Assembly: GCA_049841135.1 (NCBI GenBank)
Contig: JASGHK010000004.1
Coordinates: forward strand, 1,054,001 to 1,118,000
Origin: JACRCT01 sp049841135
GTDB taxonomy: Bacteria; Myxococcota; Myxococcia; Myxococcales; UBA5297
DNA: 64,000 bases
Direction: 5' to 3'
The stretch's first letter is position 1, and the number at the start of each line of letters is the position of its first letter. The notes below the pieces were generated by a model. That model did not search any database. It had not been told where the DNA came from and saw only the letters and a list, made by a program, of their open reading frames with translations. The position numbers and the translations under genes are program-made. Positions 1-11,791 of the stretch are shown piece after piece.

Positions 1-1
1 G

Positions 2-532
2 GTGGCCCTGCTCGGCTGGGCCTCTGCGACCCTCCATTCGCCGCTACGAGACCGGTACCTGGGCTGGGACAACGACACCAAGCGGCGCAAGCTGCACCTG
101 GTCGTCAACAACGTGCGCTTCCTCATCCCGCCCTGGGTTCGAGTCGAGCACCTGGCTTCCAAAGTGCTCGGCCGGACCCTGCGGCGCCTGAGCGCGGATT
201 GGCAGGCCCGCTGGAATCACCCGGTCCTGCTCGCAGAAACCTTCGTCGACCACGCTCGGTTTCGGGGCACGTGCTACCGCGCCTCCAACTGGCGCTATCT
301 GGGCACGACGGCAGGCCGAACCCGACGCGGGAACGCCTATCTGCACGAGGGCAGTCCCAAAGGGCTCTACGTCTACGAGCTGCACCGCCAGGCTCGCCGC
401 CGGATGTGCGAGGAGCATCGCCATGAAGGAGTCGTCGGGGCTGCTGCCGCTGGAGCAGGAGATGGGCCAGGCCAGGCTGGGAGACCGGCGTCTGAATCGG
501 CGTCTGATCGCTGCGGTGGGACGCTTGAGTGA
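2..532 (+). CDS. DUF4338 (DruA-like) protein, 5' end outside window
   Basis: The frame enters from outside the window, so the N-terminus is missing and the GTG at 2 is not a proven start. About 140 residues match the C-terminal half of the DUF4338 family, which includes DruA of the Druantia defence system: KRRKLHLVVNN, RFLIPPWVRV, LASKVLGRTLRRL, ETFVDHARFRGTCYRA and YELHRQARRR are all family-like. The last 37 codons overlap the transposase start in another frame. No druB-druE genes follow; a transposase does. I therefore read it as an accessory gene of an insertion sequence, not part of a defence island. The family match is clear; its molecular role here is unknown. Confidence 0.85.
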   Translation: MALLGWASATLHSPLRDRYLGWDNDTKRRKLHLVVNNVRFLIPPWVRVEHLASKVLGRTLRRLSADWQARWNHPVLLAETFVDHARFRGTCYRASNWRYLGTTAGRTRRGNAYLHEGSPKGLYVYELHRQARRRMCEEHRHEGVVGAAAAGAGDGPGQAGRPASESASDRCGGTLE

Positions 533-1904
533 CGAGCCAGCCAAGAGCTTTCCGCAGGCCTTCGAAGACGATGCGGCAGGGCTAGAGGCGCTCTACCGGC
601 TGGTCAACAACCCGAAGCTCAGCACGGCAAAGGTGCTGCAGCCACATGCACAGGCGACCGTTGCCCGCTGTGTCACGGAGCGGGTGGTGCTGGCGATCCA
701 CGACACCAGCAGCGTGGCCTTCCAGAGCGAGAGTGAGCGCGATGGCCTGGGCCCAGTCGATGGCGGGACCCAAGGCCTCTATCTGCACACGACCCTGATG
801 GCGAGCGCAACGGAGCACTATCGGCCGCTCGGAGTCGCGGCGATGAAGCTCTGGGCTCGCCAGCCGATCCCGGACCATCTCCAGGGTGGCGAGAACCACT
901 ACCAGCGCAAGAAGGCGCGGCGGCTTTCGCCCGACAAGGAGTCCCTGCGCTGGAAGGAGCAGATCGACTCGGTTGAGCAGGCGGTGGCGCAACAAGCCCA
1001 GGTCCTCCACGTCGGCGACAGCGAAACCGACGACTACGACCTGCTGGCGCACCTGGTCGAAAAGGGATTCCGGTTCGTCCTGAGGCAGAAGCACAACCGA
1101 AGCTTGGAAGGCCCGCCGGAGAAGAAGAAGAAGCTCATCGAGGCGATCGCCGATGCATCGACGGTGGCAACTCGAGAGGTGCACCTGTCGGCGCGCACGA
1201 AGGGCACGACGCCCAAGGCTCAGGCGACTCATCCGCCGCGCAACGCACGCGACGCCAAGCTGCAAGTCGGCTGGACGAGGGTGTCGCTGAAGAGGCCAGA
1301 CAGAGCGAGTACGACGCTGCCGACGTCATTGCCGATCAACGTCGTCTTCGTGCTCGAGAAGGACTGTCCCGTTGGAGAAGATCCCATTCAGTGGGTCCTG
1401 TACACGACCGAGCCGGTCGATACCGAAGAGCAGCTTCTCCAAGTCGTCGACTACTACCGCGGCCGATGGCTGATTGAGATGTACTTCGACGCCCTCAAGA
1501 ACGGATGCGCACTCGAGAAGCGCCAACTCGAGAGCTTTCACGCCCTCAGCATCGCAATCGGTCTCTTCGCGGCAATTGCCTTTCGCCTGCTGCTCATGCG
1601 GACCCTGGCCGAATCGAAGCCCGACACACCCGCGACCGCGGCACTCTCACCGCTCCAGCTCGACGTGCTCCGCGCCTCGCTGAAGAAGACCAAGCTGTCA
1701 GAGGCGCCGACGGCCAAGGAGGTCTTCTGGGCCGTGGCCGCGTTGGGCGGGCACCTCAAGCACAACGGGCGCCCTGGCTGGCGGACGCTCGGACGTGGCT
1801 ACGAGAAGTTGCTCATCCTTGAAGCTGGCTGGCGCGGCGCGCTGAAAGCGCGAAGCGCGTGCTCGGGCTGCCCGGGGACCGCCAGGCGCCCGGACGAGAA
1901 GTGA
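423..1904 (+). CDS. IS4-family (IS50/Tn5-like) transposase
   Basis: This 493-residue DDE transposase cuts and joins the ends of its element. The N-terminus (LGDRRLNRRLIAAVGRLSD, then FPQAFEDDAAGLEALYRLVN) is the Tn5-type DNA-binding region. Catalytic aspartates are likely those in IHDTSS and GDSETDDYD. The IS4 signature Y-2-R-3-E-6-K is complete in YRGRWLIEMYFDALK (about residue 345). The ATG at 423 has GAGGAG about 8 nt upstream and lies inside the 3' end of the DUF4338 gene, suggesting coupled translation. Length and catalytic residues look intact, so it may be active. The C-terminus after LILEAGWRGA is a short low-complexity tail. Confidence 0.92.
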   Translation: MKESSGLLPLEQEMGQARLGDRRLNRRLIAAVGRLSDEPAKSFPQAFEDDAAGLEALYRLVNNPKLSTAKVLQPHAQATVARCVTERVVLAIHDTSSVAFQSESERDGLGPVDGGTQGLYLHTTLMASATEHYRPLGVAAMKLWARQPIPDHLQGGENHYQRKKARRLSPDKESLRWKEQIDSVEQAVAQQAQVLHVGDSETDDYDLLAHLVEKGFRFVLRQKHNRSLEGPPEKKKKLIEAIADASTVATREVHLSARTKGTTPKAQATHPPRNARDAKLQVGWTRVSLKRPDRASTTLPTSLPINVVFVLEKDCPVGEDPIQWVLYTTEPVDTEEQLLQVVDYYRGRWLIEMYFDALKNGCALEKRQLESFHALSIAIGLFAAIAFRLLLMRTLAESKPDTPATAALSPLQLDVLRASLKKTKLSEAPTAKEVFWAVAALGGHLKHNGRPGWRTLGRGYEKLLILEAGWRGALKARSACSGCPGTARRPDEK

Positions 1905-1916
1905 CCAATCCAGAGG

Positions 1917-2044
1917 CGTGGAAGCCGGGCACTACCCACCGGCGCGCTTCAGATTCTCAATTCCTCACGGTTGTCCCCGGCGTGGAAGCCGGGCACTACC
2001 CACCGGCGCGCTTCAGATTCTCAATTCCTCACGGATGTCCCCGG
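1917..2044 (+). repeat. 64-bp tandem direct repeat, two copies plus a degenerate third start
   Basis: Copies at 1917-1980 and 1981-2044 differ at one position. Each carries GGAAGCCGGGCACTACCCAC; a degenerate third start (GGAGGCCGGGTACTGC) follows near 2047. The array lies between the transposase gene and the ppdK terminator. Confidence 0.9.
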
Positions 2045-2096
2045 CACGGAGGCCGGGTACTGCACGACAGACGGACGGGCACTACCCCCAGACAGA

Positions 2097-2130
2097 CGAA
2101 GGGCGGGAGCCTCGCGACTCCCGCCCTTCG
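2097..2130 (-). terminator. ppdK terminator hairpin
   Basis: A perfect 13-bp inverted repeat (CGAAGGGCGGGAG and its complement) with an 8-nt loop sits 22 nt past the ppdK stop. There is no clear T-run. Confidence 0.75.
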
Positions 2131-2151
2131 AATCACTTCACGTTCTGGAGG

Positions 2152-4921
<2,770 letters not shown>

Positions 4922-5200
4922 TGACTGCCTCCGTGGTCGTCCTGATTTGCCGTCGTATGCCTGGAGACCGGCCATCCTGGCCGGCTGAGCCCACAGGTTC
5001 TGGCGGGCTCCGCCTCCCAAGCCTTCCAGGTCCGATTTCCCTCTGGAAAGGGGGCCTGAAAACGGCGCGCAGGATAGGCAGAGACCCTTGCGAAGAGAAG
5101 GAAAAAAGACGGCGCGAGATTCCCCAGCCCAAGAGGCCCGAGGGACCGCTTCGAGCCCTAGCGTCTCTTTCCCGAGTCACTAGGCCTCGTTGGCTCTCAG

Positions 5201-5227
5201 GAGAGCGCCCTTGCGACGGGCGCGCTC
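5201..5227 (-). terminator. Stem-loop overlapping the nucleotidyltransferase stop
   Basis: GAGAGCGCCC and GGGCGCGCTC form a 10-nt-arm stem with one mismatch and a 7-nt loop, right at the end of the three-gene operon. There is no T-run, so this is a possible terminator only. Confidence 0.45.
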
Positions 5228-5981
5228 AGGCCTTCCCCTCCTCCAGGGCATCGACGAACCGCGCCGCCTTGGAGACCGCGGCGAGGTAGCTCTCGAAGAG
5301 CACCTGGGTCTCCTCCGGGGGCAGCCACTCCTCCTGGTCGCGCAGCTCGACGGCCTTCTTGAGCACGCCCGGGTCGATGCCGATGCGGCGGCCAGCGGCC
5401 TCGGGGACCTCCCGGCGCGTGACCAGGCCTTCGCCGGTCAAGGTGAGCGAGATGCGCAGCACGTCCAGGAGCCCGCCGACCGTCTGGGCGATGAACCGGT
5501 CGAGGCCTCTTCCCTCGCCTTCGAGGTAGCGCTTGCGCAGCTTGAGGACCAGATTCATCAGCTCCTGCTCGCAGCGCAGGCGCACGTGCTCGCGGCCGAT
5601 GGCCAGCGAGCCCAGGACGTCCTTGCCCACCAGCACCCGGTGCGACTCCTTCATCGAGAGGAACTTGACCGGGAAGATGTCGGTCGAGGTCGTCAGCTCG
5701 GCCTCGGTCATGAAGAACGGCGCGATCCCCGCCCGCTGCGCCTTGCCGACCGCCTCCAGCAGCGGGCGCAGCGTCGCGCGCTGCAGCTCGCCTGAGGCGA
5801 CGACGAGGAGGTTCACGTCGCTGTGCTCGGGGCGGAAGTCGTCGCGGGCCCCGCTGCCGTACAGGGAGATGGAGACGAGCGCCGGACCGAGCTTCTCTTC
5901 GAGCGCGGAGCAGAAGGTCTTCACCTCGCGCTGCACCGTGGGCGTCAGGAGCGTCGTCGAGAGATCGATGGCGGTGGTCAT
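5226..5981 (-). CDS. MNT-type nucleotidyltransferase-fold protein
   Basis: 251 residues. The N-terminal half carries the polymerase-beta-type nucleotidyltransferase pattern: SISLYGSGARDDFRPEHSDV contains the GSG motif and a D-x-x-x-x-x-x-D-V pair (about residues 41-58). The C-terminal half is helical. The substrate is unknown; family members transfer nucleotides to proteins, RNA or small molecules. The ATG at 5981 overlaps the radical SAM stop by 4 bp (ATGA), so it is the third, translationally coupled gene of the operon. The tight coupling suggests action on the same pathway as the radical SAM enzyme and the Gly/Cys-tailed membrane protein; that link is inference. Confidence 0.75.
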   Translation of the reverse strand: MTTAIDLSTTLLTPTVQREVKTFCSALEEKLGPALVSISLYGSGARDDFRPEHSDVNLLVVASGELQRATLRPLLEAVGKAQRAGIAPFFMTEAELTTSTDIFPVKFLSMKESHRVLVGKDVLGSLAIGREHVRLRCEQELMNLVLKLRKRYLEGEGRGLDRFIAQTVGGLLDVLRISLTLTGEGLVTRREVPEAAGRRIGIDPGVLKKAVELRDQEEWLPPEETQVLFESYLAAVSKAARFVDALEEGKA

Positions 5982-7030
5982 GCGCAGGCCTCCTCGCAGG
6001 TCGGGGATGAAGGGATCTCGCGGCCGAGCGCCGCGGCACGCCAGCAGCCAGGGTCGGCGTTGAAGGGGTCGCCGGTGAGCGCGCGCGAGAGGCAGCGCAG
6101 GCCGCCCTGGCACAGGCTCTTGTAGAAGCAAGTCTCGCAGCCGCGGGCGATCTCGTGGCCGCGCAGCGCGTTCAGGAGCGGGCTCGACTGGTAGAGGGAC
6201 AGGAGCGAGCCGTCGCGCAGGTTGCCCACGGGCATCGGGAGCCGCCGGCAAGGCAGGAGCGTGCCGTCGGGCAAGAGCGCCAGCAGCCGCCGGCCGGCGT
6301 TGCAGCGATAGGGCCGGCCTCCGTCCTCGAGGAACTGGAGGGCCCGGTGCAGGGAGACCTCGGTGTGGCCGAAGCTGAACCGGGGGCGCGCGGCGCGCAT
6401 CCGGGCGAACAGTTCGCGGGTCTGCTCGGGATCGAGGACGTCGCCGGCGAGCTCGGCGCCCCGCCCTTCGGGGACCAGCCGGTCCGCCCAGACTCGGCGC
6501 GCCCGGACCTGCCGGGCCAGCCGCGCGACCTCGGGGAACTCGCGATAGTTGCCGCGGTGCGCCGTGAAGGAGACGACGGACCAGAGGCCGCACGCCGCGA
6601 GGTGCTCGAGCCCGGCCACCGCCGCCCCGAAGCTGCCCGGCCCGCGGATGCGCTCGTGCGTCGCTTCGCGGCCCTCGATGCTCACCTGGACGTAGGCCGG
6701 GGCGACCTGCGCCAGCCGCCGCGCGACGTCGCGGTCCACCCGGGTGCCGTTGGTGAGGACGGCCAGGTCCAGCCGCTCGCGCCTGCGGGCCACCGCCTGG
6801 AGCACGTCGAAGAAGTCCTCCCGGACGAACGGCTCGCCGCCGGTCAGCGTCACCCGGCCGCGCGAGAGCTTCAGCGCATCGAGCAGCCCGACGAACTGGT
6901 CCAGGACGCGCTCGACCTCGGCGAGCGACGGCTCGCCCGGGTCACAGACCCGCTGCTGATAGCAGTGCGCGCAGCGCAGGTTGCAGCGCTCGGTCAGGTG
7001 CCACTGCAGGGTGAAGTCCGACGGCGTCAC
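5978..7030 (-). CDS. Radical SAM/SPASM enzyme
   Basis: About 350 residues. The radical SAM motif CNLRCAHC (residues about 15-22) binds the SAM-cleaving [4Fe-4S] cluster; LTGGEPFVREDF is the GGEP strand. The C-terminus is SPASM-like, with auxiliary-cluster cysteines in RCNAG, DGTLLPCRRLPMPVGN and CETCFYKSLCQGGLRC. SPASM proteins mostly modify peptides or proteins through C-H activation. I chose the GTG at 7030 because it overlaps the upstream stop (GTGA) and has GGAGG 6 nt before it; an upstream TTG would run through the Gly/Cys tail. The likely substrate is the neighbour's Gly/Cys-rich tail, by context only. Confidence 0.85.
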   Translation of the reverse strand: MTPSDFTLQWHLTERCNLRCAHCYQQRVCDPGEPSLAEVERVLDQFVGLLDALKLSRGRVTLTGGEPFVREDFFDVLQAVARRRERLDLAVLTNGTRVDRDVARRLAQVAPAYVQVSIEGREATHERIRGPGSFGAAVAGLEHLAACGLWSVVSFTAHRGNYREFPEVARLARQVRARRVWADRLVPEGRGAELAGDVLDPEQTRELFARMRAARPRFSFGHTEVSLHRALQFLEDGGRPYRCNAGRRLLALLPDGTLLPCRRLPMPVGNLRDGSLLSLYQSSPLLNALRGHEIARGCETCFYKSLCQGGLRCLSRALTGDPFNADPGCWRAAALGREIPSSPTCEEACA

Positions 7031-7938
7031 CCGCACCCTCCACACCCGCCGCCGCAACCGCCACCACAGCCGCCTCCGCCCCCGCAGCCACCCGAGTCGC
7101 CCGAGTCGCCCGAGGACGACCAGCCTCCGTGGCTCGACGGCGGAACGAACCCCTTGGCGAACACCGCGTGGTCCAACGAGCCGGTCAGGAAGCCCACGCC
7201 GAAGAGCGCGACTGCCACGTCACCGGCCCCGCCCACCTGCTGCCCGAGCCTCGTCGCATCCTGCGTCCACTCGAAGTGCCGCTTGGCGTTGGCCAGGAAC
7301 CGCTCGCCCAGGGAGGTCGTCGAACGCCTGGGCCAGACGAAGAACACGCCGGCGAGGGTCGCCAGGACGATCTCCACGACCAGCAGCCCGACCGGCCTGT
7401 CGCGCGCAACTCCGATGGCGCCCTTGAGCAGGCCGGGGGCGAGCCCGATGGCCAGCACCGCCACGGCGATCAGCGCACTCATCGACCTCTGGGAGGCGTC
7501 CTGGAGGAGGCCGGCGTGGCGAAGCTGCGCCTTGAGCGGGTGGAGCATCGATTCGAGTTGCTGGACGAGGCCGTGGTCCCTGACGACGTTGCTCGCCCGC
7601 CCGCCGGCGTGGGCCACCGCGTCGTGGACGCTCCGGTCGATCCGGTCCAGGTGCTCGTGGGGAGGGACGGGCAACGCGCCGAGGTGGTCGGACCCGGCCG
7701 AAGAGTCGATGAGCTTGCGGTCGTAGAGCGAGAACAGCGACGCCTCGATGACCGCGGGGATGCCGCCGCGCAGGAGGGCGAGCTCCTTGGCGTCGAGGCT
7801 GTCGGGCTCCGGCACCGGAAACGCCCCGGTCCCGTCCAAGCGCACGAACCGGGAGCCGACAAGGAGGACCAACGCCACCCAGACCGGGAAGATCAGGAGG
7901 AACTCGGGGCCCGGTATCGACGTCAGGAGATCGATCAT
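7027..7938 (-). CDS. TIGR04222-like membrane protein with Gly/Cys-rich C-terminal tail
   Basis: 303 residues. Three to four membrane segments are visible: LLIFPVWVALVLLVG (about 12-28), ALIAVAVLAIGLAPGLL (about 155-172), LLVVEIVLATLAGVFFVW (about 185-203), and possibly VAVALFGVGFLTG. The soluble part (LALLRGGIPAVIEASLFSLY and HAGLL) fits the TIGR04222 membrane family. The last 30 residues are Ser/Asp/Gly, then pure Gly/Cys with five cysteines in a regular C-G3-5 spacing, ending CGGCG. The start is ATG 7938, just before the first membrane segment, with GGAGG 9 nt upstream; an ATG at 7992 would add a Cys/Arg-rich leader. First gene of the operon. Function unknown; the tail may be a modification substrate or metal ligand. 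Confidence 0.8.
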   Translation of the reverse strand: MIDLLTSIPGPEFLLIFPVWVALVLLVGSRFVRLDGTGAFPVPEPDSLDAKELALLRGGIPAVIEASLFSLYDRKLIDSSAGSDHLGALPVPPHEHLDRIDRSVHDAVAHAGGRASNVVRDHGLVQQLESMLHPLKAQLRHAGLLQDASQRSMSALIAVAVLAIGLAPGLLKGAIGVARDRPVGLLVVEIVLATLAGVFFVWPRRSTTSLGERFLANAKRHFEWTQDATRLGQQVGGAGDVAVALFGVGFLTGSLDHAVFAKGFVPPSSHGGWSSSGDSGDSGGCGGGGGCGGGCGGGCGGCG

Positions 7939-8038
7939 CCGCCGCACCCTCCGCGAGCAGCCGCAGCCGAACTCAGGGCAGCAGCTTCGCACGACCTGTG
8001 CGCGGAGGCACGAGCCTCACCCCCTGACCCCGACCGAG

Positions 8039-8243
8039 CCTCACCCCCTGCCCCCCTCTCCGGCTTCGCGGAGAGGGGGAACTCGATGCATGCCCTGAGG
8101 CAACTTCAAGCCTCAGCAGGCGCAGGTCTACCTGAGCATCACCCGAGTGGCTCCCACCGCGCCGCATCGGAGGAAATTCACCACGGGGTGACGCGCCGAG
8201 TTCCCCCTCTCCGCGAAGCCGGAGAGGGGGTCAGGGGGTGAGG
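8039..8243. repeat. 47-bp inverted repeat flanking 111 bp (MITE-like)
   Basis: The arms at 8039-8085 and 8197-8243 are identical except for one base, and each arm is itself a hairpin (CTCTCCGGCTTCGCGGAGAG). A related single arm recurs at 11613-11657. The spacer has no gene that I can support. The glyS stop codon lies inside the right arm. Confidence 0.85.
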
Positions 8244-10390
8244 CTCGCCCCGGCCTGGATCTTCGAGAAGTCGGCAATGCCGCCGAAGAGCCGGCCGATG
8301 GCCACCAGCAGCGCCACGCGGTTCTCCCGGACCTTGGGGTCGTCGGCCAGGACGCGCACCTTGTCGAAGAAGGTGTCGACGGCCGGCTTGAGCGCGGCGA
8401 TGTCGCTGAGGGCGGCGGCGTAGTCGTGGGCCTTCACCGCGGTCTCCACGCGGCCGCGCGAGGCGTCGTAGGCCCAGCACAGGCTCTTCTCGGCCTCGTC
8501 GGCGAGCAGCGCGGCGTTGACCTCGGCGGCCTTCAGGTCCTTGGCCTGCTTCTCGACGATATTGACCACGCGCTTGAACGCGACGGCGAGCGGGTCGAAG
8601 TCCGGGCGGCCGACGATGGCGGTCATGGCCTTGAGCCGATCCCGGGCGTCGACCATGTCGTCGAAGCCGGCGGCGAGCACCGCCTCGATCACGTCCTTGC
8701 GCGCCGAGTCGGCCCACAGGTTCTTGAGCCGCTCGCGGAAGAAGTCGAGCACCTGGGCGCGGGTCTTGGCGCGGTCGCCGACCTTGGCCCCGAGCAGCGC
8801 CAGCGCCTTGTCCACCATCCCGCCCAGCGAGTAGCGGTAGCCCCGGCCGAGCGTGATGTTGATGACGCCCAGGCAGGCGCGCCGCAGCGCGAAGGGATCC
8901 GCCGCGCCGGTCGGCGCCTTGCCGATGCCGATGATGCCGGTGATGGTGTCCAGCCGGTCGGCGATGCCGACGATGGCGCCCGGGTCCTGCGTGGGCAGCG
9001 AGTCGGAGGCGCCACGCGGCAGGTAGTGCTCGAAGATGGCCAGCGACACCTCGGGCGACTCGACGCCGCGGGTGTACTCGCGGCCCATCACGCCCTGCAG
9101 CTCGGGGAACTCGCCGACCATGCCGGTGACGAGGTCGGCCTTGCACAGCGTGGCGGCGCGGCTGACGGCCTGCGAGAAGGTGTGCTTGCTGTCGCCGCCG
9201 GCGGCCTTGAGCAGCGCGTCGTCGATGGAGCCGCCTTCGACCGACTGGGCGCCCAGGCCCAGCTCGTAGGCGAGCGCCACGGCCAGCGCGCGGAACCGCT
9301 CCATCTTCTCGTAGCTCGTGCCCAGCCTCTGCTGGAAGGTCACGCGCTTGAGGTCGTCGACCCGGCTCTCGAGCGGGCGCTTCTTGTCCTCGGTGAAGAA
9401 GAAGCGGGCGTCCGAGAGCCTGGCGCGCAGCACGCGCTCGTAGCCGGCGCGGGCGACGGCCTTGTCCTTGACCGGGGTGTTGGAGATGGCGACGAAGCTC
9501 GGCATCAGCTTGCCGGCGCCGTCCACCACCGAGAAGTACTTCTGGTGGCCCTTGGCCTCCTGCACCAGCACCTCGGGCGGCAGGTCCAGGAAGTCCTGGT
9601 CGAAGCTGCCCAGGACCGCCGTCGGGTGCTCGACGAGGAAGGTGACCGTGTCGAGCAGCGCGGGGTCGTCGAGGATCTTGCCGCCGGCCGTCGCAGCTTC
9701 GGCCTCGGCCGCCTCCTTGATCTTGGCCTTGCGGACCGCGGGGTCGACGACGACCTGACCGGCCTCCATCGCCGCGAGGTAGCCGTCGGGGGTCTCGAGC
9801 TTGATGGGCTTCTTGGACAGGAAGCGGTGTCCCAGCGTGGTGTTGCCGCTCTTGACGTCGGCGAGCTGGAACTTCACCGCCTTGTCGCCATGCAGCGCGG
9901 CGATCCACTGGACCGGCCGGGCGAAGGTGGCCTCCTCCCAGCCCCAGCGCATCGACTTCTTGAAGTGGATTCCCGTGACGACCGACTTGAGCAGCTCGGG
10001 GAGGAGCTTGGCGGTCGGCTGGCCCTTCTCCTTGTGCTCGACGAAGAGGCGCTTGCCCTTGGGCGTGTCCTTCTGCTGGATCTGCGCGGGCTTGATCCCC
10101 TGCCCGGCCGCCCACTTCTCGCCGGTCTCGGTCAGCTTGCCTTCGGGCGTCATCGCCACGGTCACCGGCGGGCCCATCACCTCTGTCGTCGAGTCCGGCT
10201 GGACGTCGAGGAGGTCCTTGACCAGCAGCGCCAGGCGCCGCGGGGTGCCGTAGATCCGGGACTCGCCGAACGTCAGCCGCGCCTCGCCGGCCTTCTTGGC
10301 GAACAGCTCCTTCATCTCCTCGAGCGCGGGCATCACGAACGAGGCGGGCAGCTCCTCGGTGCCGATCTCCAGCAGCAGATCCTTGGGCAT
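8231..10390 (-). CDS. glyS: Glycyl-tRNA synthetase beta subunit
   Basis: 719 residues, normal for the beta subunit of the bacterial alpha2beta2 enzyme that charges tRNA-Gly. It starts MPKDLLLEIGTEELP, the family's hallmark N-terminus. YGTPRRLALLV, DARFFFTEDKK and LVTGMVGEFPELQGVMGREY (near residue 420) are conserved blocks. The C-terminal anticodon-binding helical domain ends with FDKVRVLADDPKVRENRVAL. It follows glyQ after 119 nt that hold a palindrome. The last six residues (GASLTP) are encoded by the arm of a dispersed inverted repeat, so the repeat inserted at, or supplied, the gene's 3' end. Confidence 0.96.
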   Translation of the reverse strand: MPKDLLLEIGTEELPASFVMPALEEMKELFAKKAGEARLTFGESRIYGTPRRLALLVKDLLDVQPDSTTEVMGPPVTVAMTPEGKLTETGEKWAAGQGIKPAQIQQKDTPKGKRLFVEHKEKGQPTAKLLPELLKSVVTGIHFKKSMRWGWEEATFARPVQWIAALHGDKAVKFQLADVKSGNTTLGHRFLSKKPIKLETPDGYLAAMEAGQVVVDPAVRKAKIKEAAEAEAATAGGKILDDPALLDTVTFLVEHPTAVLGSFDQDFLDLPPEVLVQEAKGHQKYFSVVDGAGKLMPSFVAISNTPVKDKAVARAGYERVLRARLSDARFFFTEDKKRPLESRVDDLKRVTFQQRLGTSYEKMERFRALAVALAYELGLGAQSVEGGSIDDALLKAAGGDSKHTFSQAVSRAATLCKADLVTGMVGEFPELQGVMGREYTRGVESPEVSLAIFEHYLPRGASDSLPTQDPGAIVGIADRLDTITGIIGIGKAPTGAADPFALRRACLGVINITLGRGYRYSLGGMVDKALALLGAKVGDRAKTRAQVLDFFRERLKNLWADSARKDVIEAVLAAGFDDMVDARDRLKAMTAIVGRPDFDPLAVAFKRVVNIVEKQAKDLKAAEVNAALLADEAEKSLCWAYDASRGRVETAVKAHDYAAALSDIAALKPAVDTFFDKVRVLADDPKVRENRVALLVAIGRLFGGIADFSKIQAGASLTP

Positions 10391-10434
10391 CGTCTTCAAC
10401 CTCTGGGACAGCGGGACTGGGAAGTGATTGCTGG

Positions 10435-10497
10435 CCCCTCGACGAGCTCGGGGTGTCGAGGGCCCGGGCCAGTCGACACCCCGAGCTTGTCGAGGGG
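10435..10497. repeat. Long palindrome between glyQ and glyS
   Basis: The 25-nt arms at 10435-10459 and 10473-10497 pair with two mismatches around a GGGCCCGGGCC centre. The unit CCCCTCGACGAGCTCGGGGT is a REP-like intergenic palindrome. It could stabilise or partly terminate the glyQ transcript. Confidence 0.8.
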
Positions 10498-10509
10498 TCG
10501 GGGTGTCGG

Positions 10510-11427
<918 letters not shown>

Positions 11428-11791
11428 GGCGGCGGACGCTAGCTGGACAGGTTCCGGCGGGTCAATTGATACCGACCAGCGAAGGGCGAGCCCTCGGATC
11501 GGTGCCGAGTGCCGACATGCCAGGGTGATCGAACGGTGGGGGGGAAGCCGGCAGCTGGGAGCCCGAGTTCCCTCTTGCGTACCCGCGTGACCGTCACCTC
11601 AGGGTGCAGATTCGAGTTCCCCCTCTCCGCTTGCCGGAGAGGGGGTCAGGGGGTGAGGCTCGCTGCAAGGCTGGCGCGAGGACTCGAGCACCTACCCGGA
11701 AGGCCACCAGACATCCTTTTCCCCCGTCAATCCGCGGCCTTACTCGTCGAGCAACCATCCTTCCTTCGAGGGCGTTAACAACGGCCTGCCG
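11428..11791. other. Intergenic region between divergent glyQ and metallopeptidase
   Basis: 364 bases upstream of both flanking genes, so it should hold two promoters; I see no convincing pair of boxes. The only recognisable item is the dispersed palindrome at 11613-11657. Confidence 0.5.
11613..11657. repeat. Third copy of the CTCTCCG..CGGAGAG repeat arm
   Basis: This copy matches the right arm at 8197-8243 (both begin CGAGTTCCCCCTCTCCGC and end GGGGGTCAGGGGGTGAGG) but has a shorter loop and no partner arm nearby. Sequences of this kind are widespread REP-like elements in high-GC genomes. Confidence 0.8.

Larger units (their letters stand above)
1..1904 (+). mobile_element. IS4-type insertion sequence, right-hand part
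   Basis: Two overlapping genes, a DUF4338 protein and an IS4-type transposase, form one mobile unit that enters from outside the window. The left end is not visible. I could not find a terminal inverted repeat; the right end must lie between the transposase stop and the ppdK terminator near 2097. Confidence 0.7.

Noticed and set aside
2..532. A Druantia anti-phage system
   Set aside because: Only the DUF4338 part is present; no DruB-E or helicase gene follows, and the partner is a transposase.
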